This document shows, in pieces, positions 35,270-44,025 of a DNA stretch of 64,000 bases. Source of the stretch: Heyndrickxia coagulans 36D1 (lineage in GTDB: Bacteria; Bacillota; Bacilli; Bacillales; Bacillaceae_C); assembly GCF_000169195.2 (NCBI RefSeq), contig NC_016023.1, positions 2,356,001 to 2,420,000 on the forward strand. The letters are read 5' to 3'. The stretch's first letter is position 1. Every line of letters begins with the position of its first letter. The position numbers were made by a program, and so were the translations under genes. The notes below the pieces were generated by a model, which was given only the letters and a program-made list of their open reading frames with translations, had not been told where the DNA came from and did not search any database.

Positions 35270-35294
35270 AAAAAGGCCGGTGACCGGCCTTTTT
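35270..35294 (+). terminator. Terminator after SGNH esterase
   Basis: GGCCGG-TGA-CCGGCC with flanking A5 and T5, about 98 bp after the stop codon. Confidence 0.8.
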
Positions 35295-35479
35295 GCAATG
35301 CTGTTAAAAATCTTCATGGTTTAAATAAATTTTTACCGTTTTGTAATATAAAGTTTGTATAATAGGAACCGCAGGGTTTCCTGCATGAATATTGATTCAT
35401 TTTCCCGTACAGGGGGTATAGAAAACGGAAGACGTCGACATCGCAATACTTGCTGTACAACAGGAACGGGGGATGGCAG

Positions 35480-36463
35480 ATGTCAGCAGGAAAAAGAAAT
35501 TCGTATTTTGACAATGCAAAATTTATTCTGATTTATCTTGTCGTTCTCGGGCATCTGATCAGCCCGTTTAAAACCGAAGACAATTTCCTCTTTACGCTGT
35601 ATACCGTCATTTTCCTGTTTCATATGCCAGCATTTATTCTTATTTCAGGCTATTTTTCAAAAGGATACCGAAAAAAAGGCCATATTTCAAAATCCTTTAA
35701 AAAGATTTTGGTCCCGTATTTCATTTTTCAATGTATTTATTCCGTTTATTATTACTATACAGGCGAAGAATCGCACCTGACAGTAAATTTTCTGAAACCG
35801 CACTGGACATTATGGTTTTTGCTGAGCTTGTTTTTTTGGAACCTTTTGCTCCATCTGTTTGCCCGCTTCCACTTTTTCGGTCTCGCGGCTGCGGCGGCGC
35901 TCGGCATAGGGATTGGCTACTGGGATGAGGCCGGAAGTTTTCTGAGCCTCTCCCGCACGTTCGTATTTTTTCCGTATTTTCTGCTCGGATTTTTGCTGGA
36001 AGGGAAGCATTTGCAAAAAATGCGCAATATACCTTACGCGCCGGCAGCCGGCATTTTGATTTTGTGTGCCGTCACGCTTGCAACCGGCCAGTTTTTCCCG
36101 AAAGATGCTGTGCCGTGGCTCCTTGGCGATACCTCTTACGCCGGCATGGGGATGGAATATTGGTTTAGCGGGCTAATCCGGCTGGTACAATATGCTGTCA
36201 CGCTGCTTGTTATTCTCGGGTTCTTCCTGTTAATCCCGAGCAAAGGGTACAAGTGGACAAAAATCGGCGAGCGCACGCTTTATGTGTATTTGCTGCACGG
36301 TTTTATCATTAAGACAATAGAAGCAGCCGCTTCCCCCAATGTGCTTGACTGGCTGGCGGGCAATTACCTGTTGCTGATTGTTTTTTCACTTGGCATCTGT
36401 TTATTTCTCGGCAGTTACTATATCCGGAAATTTACAAGGCCGATTATTGAACTCCGGTTGTAG
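35480..36463 (+). CDS. Membrane acyltransferase 3 family protein
   Basis: Acyltransferase_3 family, 327 aa, about ten transmembrane helices. 'NSYFDNAKFILIYLVVLGHL' contains the conserved N-terminal His. 'FLFHMPAFILISGYFSKGY' and 'YVYLLHGFIIK' are family hallmarks. Probably O-acetylates or O-acylates a surface glycan using cytoplasmic acyl-CoA, as OatA-type or YkrP-like proteins do; the acceptor is unknown. ATG at 35480 follows GGGGGA at 6 nt. Ends at a bidirectional terminator shared with spoVR. Confidence 0.88.
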   Translation: MSAGKRNSYFDNAKFILIYLVVLGHLISPFKTEDNFLFTLYTVIFLFHMPAFILISGYFSKGYRKKGHISKSFKKILVPYFIFQCIYSVYYYYTGEESHLTVNFLKPHWTLWFLLSLFFWNLLLHLFARFHFFGLAAAAALGIGIGYWDEAGSFLSLSRTFVFFPYFLLGFLLEGKHLQKMRNIPYAPAAGILILCAVTLATGQFFPKDAVPWLLGDTSYAGMGMEYWFSGLIRLVQYAVTLLVILGFFLLIPSKGYKWTKIGERTLYVYLLHGFIIKTIEAAASPNVLDWLAGNYLLLIVFSLGICLFLGSYYIRKFTRPIIELRL

Positions 36464-36479
36464 AAAAAATAAAATAGCT

Positions 36480-36519
36480 AAAAAGCGGCGGAAAATCAAA
36501 TGGTTTTTCGCCGCTTTTT
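36480..36519. terminator. Bidirectional terminator (acyltransferase / spoVR)
   Basis: AAAAAGCGGCG...CGCCGCTTTTT stem with an A/T-rich loop, between convergent genes. Confidence 0.85.
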
Positions 36520-36578
36520 GGTATGCTGCGTCCCAATCATGAAAGCTGTTTTTTTATTGAGCGGAGGGCTCGTGTTTT

Positions 36579-37988
36579 TTACATGTATTTCCGTTGCACG
36601 CTTCTTCCGTCATAAGAGAAGACAATCGGCTTTTCTTCCACAACCGTTTCGAGGTGGACATTTCTGCCCCATAACTGGTAAAGGTAGGGCAGCACTTTTT
36701 CCAGGTATTTTAAATCAAGTTCAATATCTTCATACCAGTGTTTAATATACAATTCCCCGTTTTTCCGGTAGTCTCCGTCCGTAACGGTCAAATATGGGAA
36801 ACCGCCGTTTACCCGCATGCTGACAAGCTGGTCGCGTACATGTTCCCACTCTTTGTCCACCACTTTATAGTCCCGCCCCTGTTTTTGGAACAAATACATA
36901 TCTTCCCTTGTGGCCAGTTCTTTTGTCAAGTAATTGCGCAGAAATGAAATATCGCTTTCAATTTCGCGCACTTCGAATATTTTTTCACGCCCGGTCCCAG
37001 GCCGTATGCCCCGTTTTTTCATTTCTTCCGTCGGGTTGTTCCAGCGTTCTTCAATATCTTCAAAAATTTTGATTCCCAAATAATACGGATTGATGCCGGT
37101 TTTGGACGGCTGGACAACGCCCGCATTCAGTTTCGCATATTCAATTGCTTCATCTGTTGTCAAATCAAGTTCGCGCATGATCCGCTGATGCCAGAAAGAG
37201 GCCCACCCTTCATTCATGATTTTTGTCTCGAGCTGCGGCCAGAAATAGAGCATTTCTTCGCGGATCATGGTCATAATGTCACGCTGCCATTCCGTCAATT
37301 CCCGGCTGTATTGTTCAATAAAAAGGACAATATCTTTTTCCGGCTGTGGCGGGAACTTTTTCGTTTTTTTCACTGCTTTTTGTTCCGGCTTTTTCTCATC
37401 AAGCGACCATAATTCATCATAAGGTCCCTCTTTGCGTTTCGGTTCCTCATCCCATTCTTCCGCGTCTTCCATGCTCCAGTTCAATTTCGGCCGCATGAGC
37501 GACGGGTCGATATGCTCTTCAATTGCAAGCACGGCATCAATAAATTGCTCCACTTCCTTTTTACCGTATTTCAGCTCATATGCCCGGATTCTTTCCGCCG
37601 TTGCAGACATGCTCTCCACCATATCACGCTTCGTGTTTTGAAAACGGACATTGTTTTTGAAAAAATCACAATGCGCCAAAACATGCGCCACAATCAGCTT
37701 GTTTTGAACAAGCGTGTTGGAATCCAGCAAAAAGGCGTAGCACGGATCGGAATTGATGACAAGCTCATAAATTTTACTCAGCCCGAGATCATACTGTAAC
37801 TTCATTTTGAAAAACTGCTTACCGAAACTCCAGTGCGAAAACCTGGTCGGCATGCCGTAAGCGCCAAAAGTATAAATAATATCCGCCGGGCAGATTTCGT
37901 AGCGCATCGGGTAAAAGTCAAGCCCAAAACCGGACGCGATTTCCGTTATCTCATCAATCGCATATTGCAGGCTTTCATGATCACGCAT
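36579..37988 (-). CDS. spoVR: Stage V sporulation protein R
   Basis: SpoVR family, 469 aa, essentially the length of the B. subtilis protein. Recognisable stretches include '[16 protein letters not shown]', '[11 protein letters not shown]', and '[16 protein letters not shown]' with several conserved His. B. subtilis SpoVR is a mother-cell sigma-E product needed for proper cortex formation. The family is functionally linked to PrkA and YhbH (yeaG-yeaH-ycgB in E. coli); here it is 7.2 kb from yhbH on the opposite strand. The start has GGGAGG upstream. Confidence 0.96.
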   Translation of the reverse strand: MRDHESLQYAIDEITEIASGFGLDFYPMRYEICPADIIYTFGAYGMPTRFSHWSFGKQFFKMKLQYDLGLSKIYELVINSDPCYAFLLDSNTLVQNKLIVAHVLAHCDFFKNNVRFQNTKRDMVESMSATAERIRAYELKYGKKEVEQFIDAVLAIEEHIDPSLMRPKLNWSMEDAEEWDEEPKRKEGPYDELWSLDEKKPEQKAVKKTKKFPPQPEKDIVLFIEQYSRELTEWQRDIMTMIREEMLYFWPQLETKIMNEGWASFWHQRIMRELDLTTDEAIEYAKLNAGVVQPSKTGINPYYLGIKIFEDIEERWNNPTEEMKKRGIRPGTGREKIFEVREIESDISFLRNYLTKELATREDMYLFQKQGRDYKVVDKEWEHVRDQLVSMRVNGGFPYLTVTDGDYRKNGELYIKHWYEDIELDLKYLEKVLPYLYQLWGRNVHLETVVEEKPIVFSYDGRSVQRKYM

Positions 37989-38360
37989 GAAATGTTCCTC
38001 CCTTTAAAAGTCACCCTTTTTTCCAATGTATGAATGAAAGGGAAAAAACATGAGGACACAAAGAAGGATTTTCGCATGATCACGAGAAATGAAACAGCCC
38101 GCGCACGAGCAGGCGACAAAGCACTGGAAATCACCCGTTATTTCCGGTAAAAAAGATCCGAATGATTCTGACCCGGCTGCATAAAAGCTTGCCACGGGCT
38201 GAAAACCAGCAAAATGCATTCCAAATGATAACAGCCTTTTGTTTTCCCTCCAGGCAAGTTTTTCAGCGCGCAAAATCAGGAAAAACACATACAATAATGT
38301 TGACTCCTTTTATTAGGATTTGCTTTTTTCAAGCAAATGCACAAGAAAGGGGGAGCCGGG
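37989..38360. other. Divergent spoVR-yhdB spacer
   Basis: About 370 bp. Frames on both strands (for example 38004-38294 minus) lack ribosome sites. It should hold the sporulation promoter of spoVR; I cannot identify a convincing sigma-E motif by eye. Confidence 0.35.
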
Positions 38361-38627
38361 ATGAATCCCATTGATTATGACCGCGCTTTATATTACACAC
38401 ACCGCTCGCAATGGGATAATTTGCTGATTTTGATGGTGCGGACGAAAGATGATTTTCTTTCCAAAAAAATTGAGCATGTCTTACATGCTTATCATTTTTC
38501 GCATGACTATAACGTAATTGAAAGATGCCTGTTTGCGCTGCACCGCTATATTGACCATGCCAACGAAATGGCGGACCGGAGCGGGGCGGAACCGGGTTTT
38601 GTGTACCAAAGCGGAGGCCATGCCTGA
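38361..38627 (+). CDS. yhdB: YhdB-like small protein
   Basis: An 88-aa soluble protein starting at ATG 38361 behind AAAGGGGGAG. 'IDYDRALYYTHRSQWDNLLILMVRTKDDFLSKKIEHVLHAY' is written here in shorter terms: a Tyr/His-rich first helix (DYDRALYYTHRSQWDN) followed by a charged amphipathic second helix (TKDDFLSKKIEHVLHAYH). It resembles B. subtilis YhdB, whose gene also lies beside spoVR. Function unknown. The stop codon falls inside the terminator stem. Confidence 0.75.
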   Translation: MNPIDYDRALYYTHRSQWDNLLILMVRTKDDFLSKKIEHVLHAYHFSHDYNVIERCLFALHRYIDHANEMADRSGAEPGFVYQSGGHA

Positions 38628-38648
38628 AAAAGGCGCCTCCGCTTTTTT
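38608..38648. terminator. Bidirectional terminator (yhdB / corA)
   Basis: AAAGCGGAGGC / GCCTCCGCTTT stem overlapping the yhdB stop codon, followed by a T-run. Convergent corA ends about 60 bp beyond. Confidence 0.85.
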
Positions 38649-38706
38649 GCTTTGCACCTTGTTCCAGTCCTGCTTTATTCTGGGCGGATGCGGGGTGTTT
38701 GCAAAT

Positions 38707-39657
38707 TCATTTCAGCCAGCCTTTTTTGAAAAACCAGTAAGTCATGCCGGCGCCGATCAGAAACATGACAATAAGGGTAGCGAAATAACCGTATTTCCAT
38801 TCCAGTTCGGGCATATATTTGAAATTCATGCCGTACACCCCTGCAATAAAAGTTAAAGGCATAAAAATCGTAGTGAAAATGGTAAGAATCTTCATTACCC
38901 GGTTCGTTTGGTGTGAGTTTAAAGACAAATAACTGTCCCGGATATCGGTCGTAAACTCACGATTGGACTCCACCATCCCGGATAGTTTCAGCAAGTGGTC
39001 ATGGATATCATGAAAATACGCGCGTTTTTCCTGAATGCCTGGAATCGTATGGGAATTCAGCATCCGGTACACAAGATCCGTCATCGGCATAATCGTATTC
39101 CTTAACACAAGCAAATCATGCCTCGTTGAATACAGGCTTGTAAGCAGATCCTCCATCGATTCATTTTTTGAGTTATCTTCAATTTCATTCAGACGGTCTT
39201 CAATCTTATACAAATAAGGAAAATATTGATCGACAATCTTGTCCAGTACTTCATAAAGAATAATGGCCGGCCCCCATTTGCCCGGTTTATCCGTTTTTTT
39301 CAGCTTATCCCGCACTTCGCTGATTTCTTTTGACGGGAGATGGTGAAAGGTCACGGCAAAATGCTCCCCGAGAAACAGGTTCAATTCTTCTTTCTGCAGC
39401 CTGTCGGGATTCAGGCTTTGGAATACAAAAAAGACATGGTCTTCGTAATCATTCAGTTTCGGCCGTTGCAGCTTATGAATACAGTCTTCGATGGCCAGCG
39501 GATGGAAACCGAGCGGATGGCGCAGTTTTAATATTTCTTCTTGTGAAGGCTGGTCGAAATCAATCCAATACCATTTCCAGCTGGTCCCTTCCAATTCTTC
39601 AATGGAAGCGGGGGCTTTCAGTACATTTTCTTTTGTCATCGCCATAATATGTATCAT
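38707..39657 (-). CDS. corA: CorA-type magnesium/divalent-cation transporter
   Basis: CorA family, about 316 aa. A large cytoplasmic N-terminal funnel domain is followed by two C-terminal transmembrane helices. The selectivity motif is 'VYGMNFKYMPELEWKYGYF' (YGMN loop), and a basic C-terminus 'WFFKKGWLK' follows TM2. Forms a pentameric Mg2+ channel. ATG at 39657 is preferred with AAAAGGA about 11 nt upstream; an upstream in-frame GTG has no site. Similar to B. subtilis YfjQ. Confidence 0.92.
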   Translation of the reverse strand: MIHIMAMTKENVLKAPASIEELEGTSWKWYWIDFDQPSQEEILKLRHPLGFHPLAIEDCIHKLQRPKLNDYEDHVFFVFQSLNPDRLQKEELNLFLGEHFAVTFHHLPSKEISEVRDKLKKTDKPGKWGPAIILYEVLDKIVDQYFPYLYKIEDRLNEIEDNSKNESMEDLLTSLYSTRHDLLVLRNTIMPMTDLVYRMLNSHTIPGIQEKRAYFHDIHDHLLKLSGMVESNREFTTDIRDSYLSLNSHQTNRVMKILTIFTTIFMPLTFIAGVYGMNFKYMPELEWKYGYFATLIVMFLIGAGMTYWFFKKGWLK

Positions 39658-39930
39658 AAAAAGGCACATCCTTTTCACATGAGGTTTGCCAATCGTCCGT
39701 TTAGCATTATTTTACTATGTCGCAGACGGCCTTGCATTAAATCAAAATGAAAGGCAATTCGCTCGTCTTTTTTTCGGGATAACGGGCGCGAAAAAAGAAG
39801 GGCATCCGCGATATCGAAAGCAGCAAGAACATAAACGTCACGGCCATTCACGCTGGGCCTGGCAGAAAAACCGGGCGCAAAGACAGGCGCCCGTGCTGTT
39901 GATACAAAAAATGCGAAAGGATGATGAAAA

Positions 39931-40635
39931 ATGAAACCGGTGATCGGCATTACATGCAGTGCCAATCAGACTTCCCAGTATTTGGCTGATGACTACATCA
40001 AGGCTGTCCGCATGGCGGGCGGCGTCCCGGTATTGCTTCCGGCCGGCGGTGAAGCGGACATCCCTTTATTATTGTCCAAAACGGACGGAATTCTGCTTTC
40101 CGGGGGAGGTGATGTAGATCCATCCTGGTTCGGGGAAGAGCCGGTTCCGGGGCTCGGTGAAATTGAGCCCGGCCGCGATGCATTTGAGATTGCGCTATGC
40201 CGGTTTGCGATTCAGGCGGATGTGCCGATTCTCGCCATTTGCAGGGGCATCCAGATTCTCGCTGTTGCATCCGGCGGGGATATGTTCCAGGATATTTACA
40301 GCCAGGGAAAACCCCCGCTGTTGCAGCACAAACAGCGGGCCGCCCGTTCCCATCTTTCCCACACGGTCCATGTTTTGCCGGGAAGTTTACTGGAAAAATG
40401 GGCCGGAAGCGAAACGATGAAAGTAAACTCTTTTCATCACCAGGCAGTCCGGACCGTGAAAGCGCCGCTTATGGTTTCTGCTCGTGCGCCTGATGGAATC
40501 ATTGAAGCGGTGGAAAATCGCAATGCCCGTTTTATGATTGGCGTTCAGTGGCATCCTGAAGCTTTGGCCGCCATAAAGGATCCTGTTTCCTTGAAAATAT
40601 TTTCCGCCTTTATCGCTTCCTGTAAAACCGTTTAG
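39931..40635 (+). CDS. Class I glutamine amidotransferase-like gamma-glutamyl hydrolase (peptidase C26)
   Basis: Peptidase C26 family (PuuD/YvdE-like), 234 aa. 'LLSGGGDVDPSWFGEEP' is the family signature, 'PILAICRGIQILAVASGG' contains the catalytic Cys, and 'IGVQWHPEAL' the His-x-Glu. It hydrolyses gamma-glutamyl amide bonds. It lies 250 bp upstream of the murein-peptide transporter on the same strand, which suggests a role in processing gamma-glutamyl-containing cell-wall peptides; polyamine catabolism (gamma-glutamyl-GABA) is the alternative. The ribosome site is AAAGGATG. Confidence 0.88.
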   Translation: MKPVIGITCSANQTSQYLADDYIKAVRMAGGVPVLLPAGGEADIPLLLSKTDGILLSGGGDVDPSWFGEEPVPGLGEIEPGRDAFEIALCRFAIQADVPILAICRGIQILAVASGGDMFQDIYSQGKPPLLQHKQRAARSHLSHTVHVLPGSLLEKWAGSETMKVNSFHHQAVRTVKAPLMVSARAPDGIIEAVENRNARFMIGVQWHPEALAAIKDPVSLKIFSAFIASCKTV

Positions 40636-40753
40636 TCCGTTTGCTGTTATGAAATGCTTGCCTCCTCGTATTTTTTAAACCGGAAAATTTGCAGGCGCTT
40701 GCTTAACTCCTGTCTTCTACCGGTGGAGAACAAGAAAAAATAAAAGCGCTTCC

Positions 40754-40768
40754 TGTATTCCGAAAATA
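40754..40768. promoter_or_regulatory. Weak CodY-box-like sequence ahead of dpp operon
   Basis: TGTATTCCGAAAATA matches the 15-bp CodY consensus AATTTTCNGAAAATT with four mismatches. It lies about 120 bp upstream of dppB. The B. subtilis dpp operon is CodY-repressed, which is the only reason to report so weak a match. Confidence 0.25.
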
Positions 40769-40885
40769 TTGCTATTGTGGAATTAAAATAAATATTGAAC
40801 GCTATTGAATTTTTCGTCTATTTATTTAATAATAAAAATATACCACAACAGTATGCCCATTTTAAACGTGAGAAGGTGTCTGCGT

Positions 40886-41815
40886 ATGGCAAAGTATGTA
40901 CTCAAAAGGCTTGCCGCCATGGTTGTCACACTGTGGGTGATCACCACCCTGACTTTTATCATGATGCAGGCCATTCCGGGATCGCCTTTTAACCAAGAAC
41001 GCAATACATCCGAAGCCGTGCAAAGAAATATGGAGGCGCAGTACCATCTGGATCAGCCGGTTTATATCCAGTATTTGTATTATGTGAAATCCATTCTTTT
41101 ATTTGATTACGGCCCGTCCATCAAACAGCCGTCCCAGACGGTAAACGACATGCTGGGCAGGGGCTTTCCGGTTTCATTCGAACTTGGTATGACAGCACTT
41201 CTGGTTGCAGTTTTATCCGGCATCGTGCTTGGCGTTTTTGCTGCATTAAAACATAACGGCATCATCGACTATCTGGCGATGACCATCGCCGTGCTTGGCA
41301 TCTCGATTCCGAACTTTATTCTGGCAACGATGTTAATCCAGGAGTTTGCGGTCAATCTGAAAATCCTGCCGGCTGCAACGTGGACATCCCCGGCGCATAT
41401 GATCCTGCCAACTGCCGCCTTGGCAGTCAGCCCGATGGCCATCATCGCCCGCCTGACAAGGTCAAGCCTATTGGAAGTGCTGACGCAGGATTACATCAAA
41501 ACCGCCCGTGCAAAAGGTCTTTCTCCTGTTAAAATTATCATCAAACATGCCCTCAGAAATGCGCTGATGCCGGTTATTACCATTTTAGGGACATTGACGG
41601 CGAGCATTTTGACGGGAAGCTTTGTCATTGAAAAAATATTCTCCATTCCGGGCATGGGAAAGTATTTTGTCGAAAGCATCAATAATCGGGATTATCCTGT
41701 CATCATGGGGACAACCGTATTTTACAGCATTTTTTTGATTATTATGCTGTTTCTCGTGGATATCGCGTACGGCATTCTCGATCCGCGGATCAAATTACAT
41801 AAAAAAGAACAGTGA
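40886..41815 (+). CDS. dppB: Dipeptide/murein-peptide ABC permease
   Basis: Permease of the DppB/OppB type, 309 aa, six transmembrane helices. 'YVLKRLAAMVVTLWVITTLTF' starts TM1, and 'YIKTARAKGLSPVKIIIKHALRNAL' is the EAA loop that contacts the ATPases. ATG at 40886 has GAAGGTG at 7 nt; an earlier in-frame ATG lacks a site. First gene of a six-gene operon dppB-dppC-dppD-dppE-ykfC-ykfD, the B. subtilis dpp/ykf arrangement without dppA, ykfA and ykfB. Confidence 0.9.
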   Translation: MAKYVLKRLAAMVVTLWVITTLTFIMMQAIPGSPFNQERNTSEAVQRNMEAQYHLDQPVYIQYLYYVKSILLFDYGPSIKQPSQTVNDMLGRGFPVSFELGMTALLVAVLSGIVLGVFAALKHNGIIDYLAMTIAVLGISIPNFILATMLIQEFAVNLKILPAATWTSPAHMILPTAALAVSPMAIIARLTRSSLLEVLTQDYIKTARAKGLSPVKIIIKHALRNALMPVITILGTLTASILTGSFVIEKIFSIPGMGKYFVESINNRDYPVIMGTTVFYSIFLIIMLFLVDIAYGILDPRIKLHKKEQ

Positions 41816-41825
41816 GCCCTGGTTT

Positions 41826-41874
41826 CGAAAAGAAGCAGCCCGGCTTTACATAAGTATCGGGCCTTGGCTTTTCG
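41826..41874 (+). other. Intra-operon hairpin between dppB and dppC
   Basis: CGAAAAG (41826-41832) pairs with CTTTTCG (41868-41874), and GCCCG (41838-41842) with CGGGC (41858-41862), giving a two-part stem. No T-run follows, so it is unlikely to be a full terminator; it may shape mRNA stability. The 146-bp gap here is unusually wide for adjacent permease genes. Confidence 0.45.
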
Positions 41875-41961
41875 TAACACAAGGTGCAGGCGAGCAAAAA
41901 CAACCATCGTCCCGATTCACAAAATCTGGTGCATAAAATAGAGCAATAAGGGGTGGACATC

Positions 41962-42915
41962 TTGCAAACAGCCAATCAGGATAGAGTGGATACCATTTCA
42001 GAGATTCCGGATGAATGGTTTGTCCCGAAAAAGAAAGAAGCCGGAATGCAGGAAGCCGTTGTCAGGCCGGGCATATCATACTGGCATGATGTATGGAACC
42101 GGCTTGCCAAAAATAAGCTCGCGATGCTCGGCCTTGTCGTGCTGATTCTTTTGATCATGATGGCCATCATCGGCCCGCTGATTGCACCTGAAAGCGTGAC
42201 GAAACTGTCACTAACGAACCAGAATTTGCCGCCCTCCAAGGAGCATTGGTTCGGGACCGACCAGCTCGGGCGCGATATGTTTTCAAGAACATGGTATGGC
42301 GCGCGTATTTCGCTGTTTGTCGGGTTTATGGCGGCTATCATTGAATTTTTCATTGGGGTGATATACGGCGGTATTGCAGGTTACAAAGGCGGTCGCACCG
42401 ACCAAGTGATGATGCGGATTATTGAAGTGCTGTACGGCCTTCCTTATTTGCTTGTTGTGATCTTGTTGATGGTTGTGATGGGGCCGGGGCTCGGCACAAT
42501 TATTGTTGCGCTTACCGTAACAGGATGGGTCGGCATGGCCAGGATTGTCCGCGGCCAGGTATTACAGATAAAAAACTATGAATTTGTAATGGCCTCCAAA
42601 ACGTTCGGCACCAAAACGTCACGGATCATCCGCAAACACCTGCTCCCCAATACAATGGGCCCAATTATTGTCCAAATGACGCTGACCGTGCCAAGTGCCA
42701 TTTTCAGTGAAGCATTCCTCAGTTTTTTAGGATTGGGGGTTCAGGCGCCGCATGCGAGCTGGGGCGTGATGGCGGATGACGGGTTGTCGGCGATTTTAAC
42801 GGGCGAGTGGTGGCGCTTATTTTTCCCGGCATTCTTTATTTCGCTGACGATGTTCGCATTTAATGTGCTTGGCGACGGGCTGCAGGATGCGCTCGATCCG
42901 AAGCTGAGGAGGTGA
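41962..42915 (+). CDS. dppC: Dipeptide/murein-peptide ABC permease
   Basis: Second permease of the transporter, 317 aa, DppC/OppC type. A cytoplasmic N-terminal extension of about 45 residues precedes TM1. 'HWFGTDQLGRDMFSR' is the OppC signature and 'FVMASKTFGTKTSRIIRKHLLPN' the EAA loop. TTG at 41962 fits AAGGGG 9 nt upstream; an in-frame GTG at 41953 overlaps that site. It ends 5 bp before dppD starts, so translation is coupled. Confidence 0.92.
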   Translation: MQTANQDRVDTISEIPDEWFVPKKKEAGMQEAVVRPGISYWHDVWNRLAKNKLAMLGLVVLILLIMMAIIGPLIAPESVTKLSLTNQNLPPSKEHWFGTDQLGRDMFSRTWYGARISLFVGFMAAIIEFFIGVIYGGIAGYKGGRTDQVMMRIIEVLYGLPYLLVVILLMVVMGPGLGTIIVALTVTGWVGMARIVRGQVLQIKNYEFVMASKTFGTKTSRIIRKHLLPNTMGPIIVQMTLTVPSAIFSEAFLSFLGLGVQAPHASWGVMADDGLSAILTGEWWRLFFPAFFISLTMFAFNVLGDGLQDALDPKLRR

Positions 42916-42920
42916 CGGAA

Positions 42921-43928
42921 ATGAACAAGATTCTGGAAGTGGAAGACCTGCACGTTTCGTTTTCGACATACGGCGGAACGGTGCAGGCTGTGCGCGGGGT
43001 GAACTTTTATTTAAACAAAGGCGAGACGCTTGCCATTGTCGGTGAATCCGGATGCGGCAAAAGCGTGACATCGCAAGCGATCCTCAAGCTTCTTCCCAAT
43101 AATAATGTGAAACAATTAAGCGGCTCGATCCACTTTAAAGGAACGGATATTTTAAAATACAGCGAAAAGCAAATGCGGAAAATCCGTGGGGCGGAAATCT
43201 CCATGATCTTCCAGGATCCGATGACAGGTCTGAACCCAACTTTATCCATCGGGAACCAGTTGCTTGAAGCGGTTCAGGAGCATCAAAATCTATCCCGCGA
43301 GGCAGCGAAAAAAACGGTCATTGACATGTTGCACATGGTCGGCATTCCGAGCCCGCATGAACGGTTAAAACAATACCCGCACCAGTTCAGCGGCGGCATG
43401 CGCCAACGGATCATGATTGCGATGGCTTTGATTTGCAATCCGGAGATCATTATCGCGGACGAACCGACTACTGCTTTGGATGTCACCATTCAAGCGCAGA
43501 TTTTTGAACTGTTTAAGAAAATCCAGCGGGAGACGGGCGTATCCATTATTTTGATCACGCACGACCTCGGTGTTGTGGCCCAGGTTGCCGACCGGATAGC
43601 GGTGATGTATGCCGGTAAGATTGTCGAAACCGGCACAAGAGAAGAAATCTTTTATCATCCGGAACACCCTTATACAAAAGGATTGCTAAACTCGGTCCCA
43701 AGGCTTGATATGGAAGAGGAAGAACTGATTCCGATTCCCGGTACGCCGCCGGATTTATTTGCGCCGCCTCCCGGTTGCCCGTTTACGGCGAGATGCCCAA
43801 TGGCAATGGAAGTATGCAGCCGTGTGGAACCTTTTCGCACGAAAAAATCAGCTTCCCATCAGGTTTATTGTTGGCTGCAGGACGAACGGGCAAAATTTGC
43901 GTTTTCAACTACGGGTGTACGCCTGTAG
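42921..43928 (+). CDS. dppD: Dipeptide/murein-peptide ABC ATPase
   Basis: ATPase subunit, 335 aa. Walker A '[13 protein letters not shown]', signature '[10 protein letters not shown]', Walker B '[13 protein letters not shown]'. The C-terminal oligopeptide-transporter extension has the Cys-rich '[16 protein letters not shown]' that binds a [4Fe-4S]-like site in related proteins. ATG at 42921 follows GAGGAGG. It pairs with YkfD at the end of the operon as the second ATPase. Confidence 0.93.
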   Translation: MNKILEVEDLHVSFSTYGGTVQAVRGVNFYLNKGETLAIVGESGCGKSVTSQAILKLLPNNNVKQLSGSIHFKGTDILKYSEKQMRKIRGAEISMIFQDPMTGLNPTLSIGNQLLEAVQEHQNLSREAAKKTVIDMLHMVGIPSPHERLKQYPHQFSGGMRQRIMIAMALICNPEIIIADEPTTALDVTIQAQIFELFKKIQRETGVSIILITHDLGVVAQVADRIAVMYAGKIVETGTREEIFYHPEHPYTKGLLNSVPRLDMEEEELIPIPGTPPDLFAPPPGCPFTARCPMAMEVCSRVEPFRTKKSASHQVYCWLQDERAKFAFSTTGVRL

Positions 43929-44025
43929 ATGAAATAGAAAACAGGCATTTACGGCGCCCGGATACTGCAAGGGGGACAAACGGGTCAGGGCTGCCCGCAA
44001 TGCGGAAAAGAAAAGGGGGAAATGT

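Noticed and set aside
39686-39934. 82-codon frame between corA and the C26 hydrolase
   Set aside because: Very basic, without a ribosome site, and overlaps the corA promoter region.
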